A stretch of DNA of 64,000 nt from Geminicoccaceae bacterium. Its GTDB lineage: Bacteria; Pseudomonadota; Alphaproteobacteria; Geminicoccales; Geminicoccaceae. The notes under the pieces are model-generated. The model made no database searches, was not told where the DNA came from, and worked only from the letters and a program-made list of their open reading frames with translations. Positions within the stretch are counted from its first letter, which is position 1, and each line of letters begins with the position of its first letter. This document shows positions 32,728-40,026 of this stretch, one piece after another. The stretch covers positions 1,681,501 to 1,745,500 of the forward strand of contig AP024683.1 of the NCBI GenBank assembly GCA_025999455.1, read 5' to 3'. A program made the translations under genes and the position numbers.

Positions 32728-33809
32728 GCCTTCGACCAGTCGCGCAGGATCGGCACGCCCGCCTCGCGCTGTGCTCGCATGTAGGCCTCGAGCACGGCCG
32801 TGCCGGGCAGCCCCTTGCCGTCCAGGTCCTTGGCCCAGCCCAGGGCGACGTTCGGGATCGTCTCGGCCCAGCGCCGCCGCTCGGCCGGGTCGAGCTCGAT
32901 CACCTGCGCCCCGGCCGCCACCATCTCGGCCATCCGCCGCTCGGCGAGCGCGCTCTGCGCCTGCGCGTAGGCACGGGTCCATTCGCGCCCCACCGCGCGG
33001 ACGATCTCGCGGGCCGCCTCCGGCATCGTGTCGAGCGTGCGCCGGCCGATCGCGATCGCCCCGCCGAACATCGCCCCGAACCCGACCTTGCAGACATGGG
33101 GGGCGACCTCGTGCAGCTTGGCCGCGCCGGCGCCGGTCGCGAAGGTCAAGGCACCGTCCGACACGCCGGTCTGGATGTCGTTGTAATAGGTCGTGAGCGT
33201 GCCGGCGACGGCGACCGCGCCCGTCCCCTTGATCCAGTTGGCCGACGGGCCCGGGGCCGAGAGCTTGAGGCCCTGGAGGTCGGCGAGCCCGCGGATCGGC
33301 TTCTTGGACCAGATGTGGTAGGTGTCGAGGGCCGCCCCACCCAGATAAACGAGGCCGTGGCGGCTCCAGGCCTGGCCCATGCCGGCGATCTCGTCCTGCA
33401 GCCGCTCGACGATCGAGGCCAACAGGAAGACGTCCTCGACCCCGAACGGGCAGACGTAGGAGACGTTCTGCAGAGGCATCTTGGCCGCCTCGAACACGGT
33501 CGAGACGAAGCCCGCATCGGAGATCCCGTCGCGCATCGTATCGAGCTCGGAGCCGAGCTTGGCGAGCGTACCGCCATAGGCCCGGTTCCATTCGATCGAA
33601 AGCGGCACGCCCGCCGCCTGGAGGCGCTTGTCGACCTCGGGGATGAAGAACTCGTCGATCAGCTTGACCCAGAGGAACACGGGCGGGTGGCCGGCCGCGA
33701 CCGTGACCCTGAGCCGCTGCGGCTGACCGCGGGCGGCGGCCGGTGCGAGCGTCAGAACCGCCGCCGGCGCGGCGGCGAGCGTGCGCAGGAGCCTGCGGCG
33801 CGTGGTCAT
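32724..33809 (-). CDS. dctP: TRAP transporter substrate-binding protein (DctP-like)
   Basis: 361 residues. TTRRRLLRTLAAAPAAVLTLAPAAARG is a twin-arginine type leader. The mature part has VTVAAGHPPVFLWVKLIDEFF, LGSELDTMRDGISDAGFV, KKPIRGLADLQGLKLSAPG, GTLTTYYNDIQTGVSDGAL and the conserved arginine region typical of DctP proteins of the C4-dicarboxylate or aromatic-acid type. It binds substrate in the periplasm and hands it to the coupled QM genes. ATG 33809. The divergent cyclase-family hydrolase gene starts 114 bases away; such pairs often share a substrate, but this is inference. Confidence 0.92.
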   Translation of the reverse strand: MTTRRRLLRTLAAAPAAVLTLAPAAARGQPQRLRVTVAAGHPPVFLWVKLIDEFFIPEVDKRLQAAGVPLSIEWNRAYGGTLAKLGSELDTMRDGISDAGFVSTVFEAAKMPLQNVSYVCPFGVEDVFLLASIVERLQDEIAGMGQAWSRHGLVYLGGAALDTYHIWSKKPIRGLADLQGLKLSAPGPSANWIKGTGAVAVAGTLTTYYNDIQTGVSDGALTFATGAGAAKLHEVAPHVCKVGFGAMFGGAIAIGRRTLDTMPEAAREIVRAVGREWTRAYAQAQSALAERRMAEMVAAGAQVIELDPAERRRWAETIPNVALGWAKDLDGKGLPGTAVLEAYMRAQREAGVPILRDWSKA

Positions 33810-33923
33810 GGGCGTGCCTCCCCCGGTCCTCTCGGGCCCTTTCTGCGGGCCGCCCGTCGTGCTTGCAAGCCGGCTCGGCCCGTGCGAGCGGGGGCTCGCG
33901 ATCCGGTGCGCGCGAGTTCCGCC

Positions 33924-34727
33924 ATGGCCCTCCGCTTCGTCGACCTCTCGGTTCCCTTGAAGAGCGGCATCGCCTCCGACCCGCCGGGCTACCGGCCGGA
34001 GATCACCTACCGCGACCATCGCGAAACGGCCGCCGACGTCTGCCGCTTCTTTCCGGGCCTGCGCCCCGAGGACCTGCCGGAGGGCGAGGGCTGGGCGATC
34101 GAGCACGTCACGATGACGACGCACGCCGGGACCCATCTCGACGCGCCCTGGCACTTCGCCTCGACGATGGATCGGGCGCGGGTCGAGGGTGGCCGGCCCG
34201 CGCTCACGATCGACCGGATCCCGCTCGATTGGTGCTTCGCCCCGGGCGTCAAGCTCGACTTCCGCCATCTGCCCGACGGTCACGTCGTCACCGCCGCCGA
34301 GGTCGAGGCCGAGCTCGCCCGGATCGGCCACGTGCTCCGCCCGCTCGACGTCGTCCTCGTCAACACCCGCGCCGGCAGCCGCTACGGCGAGGACGACTAT
34401 GTCGAGGCCGGCTGCGGGATGGGCCGCGAGGCGACGCTCTGGCTCCTCGAGCGCGGCGTGAGGGTGACCGGCACGGACGCCTGGAGCTGGGACGCGCCCT
34501 TCGCCCACACCCGTCGCCGCTTCGCGGAGACCAAGGATCCGCGGCTCGTCTGGGAGGGCCACAAGGCCGGCCGCGAGATCGGCTATTGCCACCTCGAAAA
34601 GCTCACGAACCTGGAGCTCCTGCCGCCCACGGGCTTCCGGGTCTGCTGCTTCCCCGTGAAGGTCGAGGGCGGTTCGGCCGGCTGGTGCCGGGCCGTGGCG
34701 ATCCTCGAGGAGCCCGCTGCCGCCTGA
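33924..34727 (+). CDS. Cyclase family metal-dependent hydrolase (kynurenine formamidase-like)
   Basis: 267 residues. FVDLSVPLKSGI opens the protein and the metal-binding motif HxGTHxDxPxH appears as THAGTHLDAPWHF, with DRIPLDWCFAPGVKLDF and VLVNTRAGSRYGEDDYVEAGCGMG later, and a final ELLPPTGFRVCCFPVKVEGGSAGWCRAVAIL. The family includes bacterial kynurenine formamidases, isatin hydrolases and polyketide cyclases; this larger version with its own C-terminal motif is close to uncharacterised cyclase-family proteins. Cytosolic. ATG 33924. Divergent from the second TRAP operon, perhaps acting on its cargo. Confidence 0.85.
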   Translation: MALRFVDLSVPLKSGIASDPPGYRPEITYRDHRETAADVCRFFPGLRPEDLPEGEGWAIEHVTMTTHAGTHLDAPWHFASTMDRARVEGGRPALTIDRIPLDWCFAPGVKLDFRHLPDGHVVTAAEVEAELARIGHVLRPLDVVLVNTRAGSRYGEDDYVEAGCGMGREATLWLLERGVRVTGTDAWSWDAPFAHTRRRFAETKDPRLVWEGHKAGREIGYCHLEKLTNLELLPPTGFRVCCFPVKVEGGSAGWCRAVAILEEPAAA

Positions 34728-34736
34728 TCGCCCGGC

Positions 34737-35117
34737 TCAGGTGCCGAAACTGTCGGTCCAGCAGTGGATCAACACGCCGATCAGCTTCCCGTCGGTCGTG
34801 CGCGCCGGGGCGCGACAGACGTGCAGGTCGGCCGAGCGGCCGAGCTCGACGGGCGGCGGCACGTAGCGGTCGGGCGGCAGGGGCCAGCAGCGCCCGCCTT
34901 CGAGATAGCCCGCCCGAGCCCCTTCGACCGTGCAGCGTTCGGCGATCCCGCAATCGCGACCGTTGCAGCAGGGCCCGCCGCCGCCGGGTTGCATCATCGA
35001 CCGGTAGGGGTCGGGTGCCCCGGGTGGCGGGTGCCGCACACCTTCGGCCCGCGCCGGCGCGAGGGCCGAGGCGAAAAGGCTTGCAGCGAAGCCGAACAGC
35101 ACGAGGAAACGGCGCAC
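34737..35117 (-). CDS. Small secreted cysteine-rich protein, unknown
   Basis: 126 residues. A clear signal peptide (MRRFLVLFGFAASLFASALAPARAEG) is followed by a short domain with six cysteines in CCNGRDCG, ERCTVEG, GRCWPLPPD, HVCRAP and HCWTDSFG contexts. The CCNGRDC ... CW ... C pattern occurs in small uncharacterised periplasmic proteins of alphaproteobacteria. I do not recognise a function. Convergent with the cyclase gene, nine bases from its stop. The 279 bases between it and hemW contain a low-GC patch (about 35268-35300, ATTTTTCTCGCGTAAAG) that may be a promoter. Confidence 0.7.
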   Translation of the reverse strand: MRRFLVLFGFAASLFASALAPARAEGVRHPPPGAPDPYRSMMQPGGGGPCCNGRDCGIAERCTVEGARAGYLEGGRCWPLPPDRYVPPPVELGRSADLHVCRAPARTTDGKLIGVLIHCWTDSFGT

Positions 35118-35396
35118 GAGTTCGTCTCCGACCGGATCGGGTCGTCCTTCCGGCCTCCCTCCGCTTCGGGGAGCCTTCCGTCGGCCGCGTGATCCGGACC
35201 GTGGCGCGCGGTCGGCTCCCCGCTCTCGATCCCTGGACGGAGGACCAACTCATGGTCGTCCGCCATCGATTTTTCTCGCGTAAAGGTAGCATCTTTCGTG
35301 CCGGGAGTCATGCGCCGGATGTGCACGGGCCCACCCGTCCCGGCCGCGGCGGCGCCGGTGCTTTCCCGCGCGCGACGCCGCCCCCACATGCGGGCC

Positions 35397-36548
35397 ATGG
35401 CCGAACCGCTCGCCCTCTACGTCCACTGGCCCTTCTGCCGGACCAAGTGCCCCTATTGCGACTTCAACAGCCACGTCCGCCCACGGATCGAGCAGGCGCT
35501 CTGGCGGCGGGCACTGCTCGCCGAGCTCGAACACTGGATCGGGCGGCTGGACCCCCGCCGCCTCGTCTCGATCTTCGTCGGCGGCGGCACGCCCTCGCTC
35601 ATGGACCCGGCCACGGTCGAAGCGCTGATCGCGCGCGCGGTCGCCGCCTGGCCGCCCGAGGGCGCGCTCGAGGTCACCCTCGAGGCCAACCCGACCTCGG
35701 TCGAGGCGGGCCGTTTCCGCGCCTACCGCGCGGCCGGGGTCGACCGGGTCTCGATCGGGGTGCAGGCGCTCGACGAGGCGGCGCTGCGCTTCTTGGGGCG
35801 CGAGCATTCGGTCGCCGACGCGCTGGCCGCCGTCGAGCTCGCCGCGGCGGTCTTCCCGCGCGTCTCCTTCGATCTCATCTACGCCCGCCCGGGCCAGAGC
35901 GCGGCCGCGTGGGAAGCGGAGCTCGGCCGGGCGCTCGCCCTCGGCACGGGCCATCTCTCGCTCTACGAGCTCACGATCGAGGAAGGCACGCGCTTCCACG
36001 CCGAGGTCGAGGCCGGCCGCCTCCGGCCGCTCGCGGAGGACGAGCAGGCGCTCCTCTTCGAGCTGACCGACGCGATCACGGCGGCCGCTGGTCTACCGGC
36101 CTACGAGGTCTCGAACCACGCCCGGCCGGGCGAGGAATGTCGTCACAATCTCGTCTATTGGCGCTACGGCGAGTATGTCGGGATCGGCCCGGGCGCGCAC
36201 GGCCGGGTCGTGGTCGACGGCGTGCGCCTCGCCACCCGCACCCACCGCCCGCCCGAGCGCTGGCTCGCGCAGGTCCGCGAGGCCGGCCACGGGCTCGAGG
36301 CCGAGGAGCCGCTCGCCCCTTCGACCCAAGCGGTCGAAGCTTTGATGATGGGGCTTCGGCTCCGGGAGGGCGTGCCGCTCGCCCGCCTCGAGGCGCTCGC
36401 GGGGTGCCCTCGAGACGAGCTCGTCGACGCCCGGCAGCGGGCCCGGCTCGAAGAGGCGGGTCTGTTGCGGCCGGACCCCGAGCGACTGATCGCGACCGCG
36501 GCCGGCCGCCTGCGCCTCGACGGGATCCTGCGGGCGTTGTTGCGCTGA
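35397..36548 (+). CDS. hemW: Radical SAM HemW-like haem chaperone
   Basis: 383 residues. LALYVHWPFC is the family opening; the cluster cysteines are C14, C18 and C21 in CRTKCPYCDFN. Other motifs: SIFVGGGTPSLMDP, TLEANPTSVEAGRFRAYRAAGVDRVSIGVQALD, SFDLIYARPGQ, YELTIEEGTRF, YEVSNHARPGEECRHNLVYWRYGEYVGIGPGAHGR. The family was long annotated as oxygen-independent coproporphyrinogen oxidase; HemW delivers haem to respiratory enzymes. ATG 35397 is chosen; an ATG nine bases earlier is also possible. It ends 16 bases before the formate dehydrogenase operon's last small gene on the other strand. Confidence 0.92.
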   Translation: MAEPLALYVHWPFCRTKCPYCDFNSHVRPRIEQALWRRALLAELEHWIGRLDPRRLVSIFVGGGTPSLMDPATVEALIARAVAAWPPEGALEVTLEANPTSVEAGRFRAYRAAGVDRVSIGVQALDEAALRFLGREHSVADALAAVELAAAVFPRVSFDLIYARPGQSAAAWEAELGRALALGTGHLSLYELTIEEGTRFHAEVEAGRLRPLAEDEQALLFELTDAITAAAGLPAYEVSNHARPGEECRHNLVYWRYGEYVGIGPGAHGRVVVDGVRLATRTHRPPERWLAQVREAGHGLEAEEPLAPSTQAVEALMMGLRLREGVPLARLEALAGCPRDELVDARQRARLEEAGLLRPDPERLIATAAGRLRLDGILRALLR

Positions 36549-36564
36549 GCGGGCGCCGCGCGCC

Positions 36565-36723
36565 TCAGAAACCCGGGCGGACGGCGGCGGCCGGGTCGAG
36601 CCGGACGGCCTCCTCGGCGGCGAAGCGCTGCGCGCTCGACCAGGGGAACCAGGTCGTCAACGCCCAATGGGCGCCCCAGGCGATCACCGCGGCGGCTACG
36701 ATCGCCACGAGGAATGCCTTCAT
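36565..36723 (-). CDS. 52-residue single-helix membrane protein ending the formate dehydrogenase operon
   Basis: Read on the minus strand from ATG 36723 to TGA 36565-36567: an N-terminal hydrophobic helix (FLVAIVAAAVIAWGAHWAL) and a short periplasmic-type tail containing WFPWSSAQRFAAEEAVRL. The ATG overlaps the stop of the propeller/cytochrome gene (ATGA), the same coupling as between the other genes of this operon, which is the main reason to believe it. The size is typical of small assembly or stabilising subunits of respiratory complexes, but no family is recognised. Confidence 0.65.
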   Translation of the reverse strand: MKAFLVAIVAAAVIAWGAHWALTTWFPWSSAQRFAAEEAVRLDPAAAVRPGF

Positions 36724-38057
36724 CGGCCCCGCTCCTCCGTCCGACCTTCGGGCATCGTGACGCGCTTGAGGTAGGCGATCAGCGCCGCCCTGTCACCGGG
36801 ATCGGGCATGCGCTGCAGGGGCATCTTGGAGCCGGGCGTGAAGGTCTCGGGACCGAGCGCGAAGAGCTTGTCGACCGTCTCCTCGGTCCAGACGATGCCG
36901 CTCCGGGCGAGCGCCTCGGAATAGGGATAGCCGGGGACCGAGCCGGCCGGCCGGCCGAACAGGCGGAAGAGGGTCGGACCGGCGCGGTTGCCGCCGTCGG
37001 GTTCGAGCGTGTGGCAGGCACGGCAGGCGCGGAAGAGCTTCGCCCCGCGCTCGCCTCCCTCGGCCTCGGCCACCGTGACGGTCCGGGCCGTCGGCTCGGG
37101 TGGCGGGTCGCCCTCGGCCCAGCGGCGCACGACCGCGTCGTTGCCGGCCGACCAGAGGCTCGAGCGGGGCCCCGTGAAGGCGAGGTCCCAGACCGGCCCG
37201 GCATGCGGTTCGAGGACGCGCTCGGCCCGCTTGTCGGCGAGCGACCAGAGGACGATCCGCCCCTTGAGATCACCGCTCGCCAGGCGGCGCCCGCCCGGCT
37301 CGGCGGCGAGCGCCGAGATCGGCGCCTCGTGCCCCGTGAGCTCGCCCACGGGCTCGAGCTCCGGCAGGGCGAAGAGGCGGATCGTCCCGTCGATCGCCGA
37401 GGCGGCGAGCGTGCGGTCGTCGGCGAGCGCGAGGTCGGTGATCGCGAAGCCGCTCGCGGGCCGCCGTTCGCGGAGCTGGGCCGGCTCGCCCGCGACCGAC
37501 CGGAGGCCGCCCAGATGGCCGGCCACGAGGAGCTCGCCGTCCGGCAGGAAGAGGAGCGCGGTCGGCCGTTCGCCGTCGAGCTCGAGCCGGGCGCGGACCG
37601 CACCGTCGGCGAGGGTCAAGAGATGGACGGCACCGTCACCGGTTCCCGCGGCGGCGAGGCCCCGTGACGTGTCGAGCGCCACGGCGAGGACCTTGGCGGC
37701 GAGTTCCCGGCGGAAGCGCTCCTTCGCGTTCGCGAGGTCCCAGGCGATCAGCCGACCGTCTTCGCCACCCGACAGGGCGACCGTCCCGCCCCTGTCGACC
37801 GCCACCGCGTTGACCGCGCCGTCGTGGCCCTGGAACCGATGCAGGACCATGGCCTCGGCCGGTCGCCAGGCGATCAGCGAGGTGTCGAAGGAGCCGGAGA
37901 GCAGGAGGCCGCCGTCGGCCGCGGCGCCGAGCGCCCGCACGGGCCCGCCATGGGCCCGCAGTTCCTGCCCGCTCGCCGCCTGAGCCGAGAGGAGCGTCGC
38001 GGCGAGCAGGAGCGTGGGCGCAAGCCGGGCCACGGCGCGCGGGACGGGCGGGCTCAC
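36720..38057 (-). CDS. Beta-propeller (WD40-like)/cytochrome c fusion in the formate dehydrogenase operon
   Basis: 445 residues. A signal peptide (about 10-30, ending QAASGQ) leads into a WD40-type propeller, residues about 35-315, with repeats such as GHDGAVNAVAVDRGGTVALSGGEDGRLIAWD, LTGHEAPISALAAEPGGRRLASGDLKGRIVLW-type units and PHAGPVWDLAFTGPRSSLWSAGNDAVVRRW. A class I cytochrome c domain follows: haem motif CRACH (Cys 345, Cys 348, His 349) and axial Met 412 in PGSKMPLQRM. GTG start overlaps the gamma-subunit stop (GTGA). Being periplasmic and coupled to formate dehydrogenase, it could take electrons from the gamma subunit or dock the complex to another carrier; this role is inferred. 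Confidence 0.85.
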   Translation of the reverse strand: MSPPVPRAVARLAPTLLLAATLLSAQAASGQELRAHGGPVRALGAAADGGLLLSGSFDTSLIAWRPAEAMVLHRFQGHDGAVNAVAVDRGGTVALSGGEDGRLIAWDLANAKERFRRELAAKVLAVALDTSRGLAAAGTGDGAVHLLTLADGAVRARLELDGERPTALLFLPDGELLVAGHLGGLRSVAGEPAQLRERRPASGFAITDLALADDRTLAASAIDGTIRLFALPELEPVGELTGHEAPISALAAEPGGRRLASGDLKGRIVLWSLADKRAERVLEPHAGPVWDLAFTGPRSSLWSAGNDAVVRRWAEGDPPPEPTARTVTVAEAEGGERGAKLFRACRACHTLEPDGGNRAGPTLFRLFGRPAGSVPGYPYSEALARSGIVWTEETVDKLFALGPETFTPGSKMPLQRMPDPGDRAALIAYLKRVTMPEGRTEERGR

Positions 38058-39118
38058 TCGGCGGGGAGCGCGCGCTTGCGCTCGAGCTCGGCCACCCAGA
38101 GATCGTGGTGCTGGCGCGCCCAGTTGAGGTCGACGCGACCCGAGCCCATCGCCTGGAACGCCCCCTCCATCCCGATCGAGCCGATGTAGATGTGGCCGAT
38201 CACGATCGCGATGAGCACGACGCTCACGACGCCGTGCCAGAGCACGGCGAGCTGCTGTTCGGCCATGGGCGAGAGCCCGGTCGGCAGAGAGGTGCCGACC
38301 CAGTGGTTCAAGAAGGCGAAGGTCGAGTCGAAGAAGGAGAAGGTGAACGGAAAGAGGAGCTGCAGCCCGGAGAGGCTCAAGCTGAAGCCGAGCAGGATCA
38401 CCGACCAGAAGACGAACTTCTGTCCGGCGTTGAACCGCTTGGCCGGCGGGTGGCTGCCGCCGAACAGGCCGCCGCCCTTGAGGATCCACACGACGTCGTA
38501 GCGGTTGGGGATGTTGTACCACACCCAGAGCACGAACATGAGCGCGATGCCGACCATGAAGCCGAACGCCAGATAATTGTGCAGGAGCTTGCCCCATTGG
38601 GTGAGGACCGCGAAGGTGTCCTTCCCCACGAGCGGCAAGAGGAGGGTGCGGCCGAACATCAAGTTGAGGCCGGTGAGGGCGAGGACGATGAAGGTCGTGG
38701 CGGTGAGCCAATGGGCGAAGCGCTCGAGCCCGTTGAAGCGTTCGATCGTCCGCCCCGAAGGACCGGCCTCGAGCGGCACCCGGCCGCGCAGCGCGAAGAA
38801 GAGGGCGACGAGGCCCAGCATGCCGAGGAGGATCCAGCCGGCCCAGAGCTTGTAGGCGCCGAGCCGGACGTCGCGCCAGACCTCGCCCTCGGACTGGATG
38901 AGCTGGCCGCCCGCGACATTCGGGGCGGCGACGTAGCCCTGCTCGCCCTGGCGGATCGCGCGCCAGACGTCGGCCCGGCTGCCTTCCGGGGCGAGGTTGA
39001 CGGGCGGTGCCACGGTCTCGCCGGCGGCCCCCTGGGCGAGCGCCGGCCCGACGGGCGCGCCGCCGAGCGGAACCGAGAGGAAGACGAGGAGGAGGGCAAG
39101 AAGAACGGTTCGACGCAT
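38054..39118 (-). CDS. fdoI: Formate dehydrogenase gamma subunit (cytochrome b556)
   Basis: 354 residues, longer than E. coli FdnI (about 217) because of an N-terminal signal-like helix and a periplasmic segment (GSRADVWRAIRQGEQGYV ... YKLWAGWILLGMLG). The core has RFNGLERFAHWLTATTFIVLALTG, LLHNYLAFGFMVGIALMFVLWV, WSVILLGFSLSLSG and HGVVSVVLIAIVIGHIYIGSIGMEGAF, carrying the histidines that bind two b haems. This long form is common in alpha- and betaproteobacteria. It passes electrons from the beta subunit to quinone or another carrier. ATG at 39118 overlaps the upstream small gene's stop. Confidence 0.93.
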   Translation of the reverse strand: MRRTVLLALLLVFLSVPLGGAPVGPALAQGAAGETVAPPVNLAPEGSRADVWRAIRQGEQGYVAAPNVAGGQLIQSEGEVWRDVRLGAYKLWAGWILLGMLGLVALFFALRGRVPLEAGPSGRTIERFNGLERFAHWLTATTFIVLALTGLNLMFGRTLLLPLVGKDTFAVLTQWGKLLHNYLAFGFMVGIALMFVLWVWYNIPNRYDVVWILKGGGLFGGSHPPAKRFNAGQKFVFWSVILLGFSLSLSGLQLLFPFTFSFFDSTFAFLNHWVGTSLPTGLSPMAEQQLAVLWHGVVSVVLIAIVIGHIYIGSIGMEGAFQAMGSGRVDLNWARQHHDLWVAELERKRALPAE

Positions 39119-39321
39119 CAGTACCTCTGTCCCGAGGCTCGATCGACGAGCCGCTCGACCGTCTCGGGGCCGAGCGAGGGTTCCTTGGGGCCGGGGAACA
39201 CGCCCTTTTCCGGGAGCGCGATCCCGGTCGGTGGTGTCCGCCCTTCGAGCCAGTTCTGGTAGAACCAGAAGCCGGCCGCGAGCACGATGACGAGCGCCAC
39301 GAGGCGCAAGAGGAGCTGCAT
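39118..39321 (-). CDS. 67-residue membrane protein between formate dehydrogenase beta and gamma genes
   Basis: One N-terminal hydrophobic helix (LLLRLVALVIVLAAGFWFY) followed by about 45 polar residues with GIALPEKGVFPGPKEPSLGPETVERL. The stop shares a base with the gamma-subunit start (TGATG), so it is co-translated. No family recognised; small single-helix proteins at this position could stabilise the beta-gamma contact, since the beta subunit here lacks the C-terminal helix of E. coli FdnH. ATG at 39321. Confidence 0.7.
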   Translation of the reverse strand: MQLLLRLVALVIVLAAGFWFYQNWLEGRTPPTGIALPEKGVFPGPKEPSLGPETVERLVDRASGQRY

Positions 39322-39365
39322 CGACGGGGATCACCTTGAAGGGAGGTGGTGGCCGAGACGGGAAC

Positions 39366-39385
39366 GGCCGGGGTCGCCCCCGGCC
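39366..39385 (-). promoter_or_regulatory. 8-bp GC hairpin in the fdh beta-to-small-protein gap
   Basis: GGCCGGGG (39366-39373), loop TCGC, CCCCGGCC (39378-39385), with an outer GGAAC/GTTCC pair around it. It lies in the 91-base gap after the beta-subunit gene, the largest gap within the operon body. It may act as a partial terminator or an mRNA processing or stability element separating alpha-beta from the membrane part. Structure seen, role inferred. Confidence 0.5.
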
Positions 39386-39412
39386 GCCCCGCCGTTCCGG
39401 TCGATTTGCGGC

Positions 39413-40009
39413 TCAGGCACCACCCTTCTGCTGGTAAGCGGTGCCCCAGCCCCAAGCGCCCGAGCCGAAGCCGCGCGCCACGACCCGCTCCCGATAGATG
39501 TTCGAGATCACGTCGCCGTCGCCGGCCAGGAGCGCCTTGGTCGAGCACATCTCCGCACAGAGCGGCAGCTTGCCCTCGGCGAGCCGGTTCCGTCCGTATT
39601 TGCGGAACTCGGCGTCCGAGCCGTCCTCTTCCGGCCCACCGGCGCAGAAGGTGCATTTGTCCATCTTGCCGCGCGAGCCGAAATTGCCGGCCTGCGGGAA
39701 CTGCGGCGCCCCGAACGGGCAGGCGTAGAAGCAGTAGCCGCAGCCGATGCAGAGGTCCTTGCTGTGCAGGACCACGCCTTCCTCGGTCTGGTAGAAGCAG
39801 TCGACCGGGCACACCGCCATGCACGGCGCGTCCGAGCAGTGCATGCACGCGACCGAGATCGACCGCTCGCCCGGCTTGCCGTCGTTCAAGGTGACGACCC
39901 GCCGGCGGTTGATGCCCCACGGCACCTCGTGCTCGTTCTTGCAGGCGGTGACGCAGGCGTTGCACTCGATGCAGCGCTCGGCGTCGCACAGGAACTTCAT
40001 GCGAGCCAT
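39413..40009 (-). CDS. fdoH: Formate dehydrogenase beta subunit (four-cluster ferredoxin protein)
   Basis: 198 residues with sixteen cysteines in four 4Fe-4S motifs: C13/C16/C19/C23, C55/C58/C63/C67, C87/C90/C93/C97 and C119/C122/C151/C155. The order and spacing match FdnH/FdoH and other Mo-bisMGD partner subunits. It relays electrons from the alpha subunit to the membrane subunit. Unlike E. coli FdnH it has no C-terminal membrane helix, so membrane attachment must come from elsewhere. ATG 40009, 17 bases after the alpha-subunit stop. Confidence 0.95.
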   Translation of the reverse strand: MARMKFLCDAERCIECNACVTACKNEHEVPWGINRRRVVTLNDGKPGERSISVACMHCSDAPCMAVCPVDCFYQTEEGVVLHSKDLCIGCGYCFYACPFGAPQFPQAGNFGSRGKMDKCTFCAGGPEEDGSDAEFRKYGRNRLAEGKLPLCAEMCSTKALLAGDGDVISNIYRERVVARGFGSGAWGWGTAYQQKGGA

Positions 40010-40026
40010 GGTCGTGTCCTCCCGCC

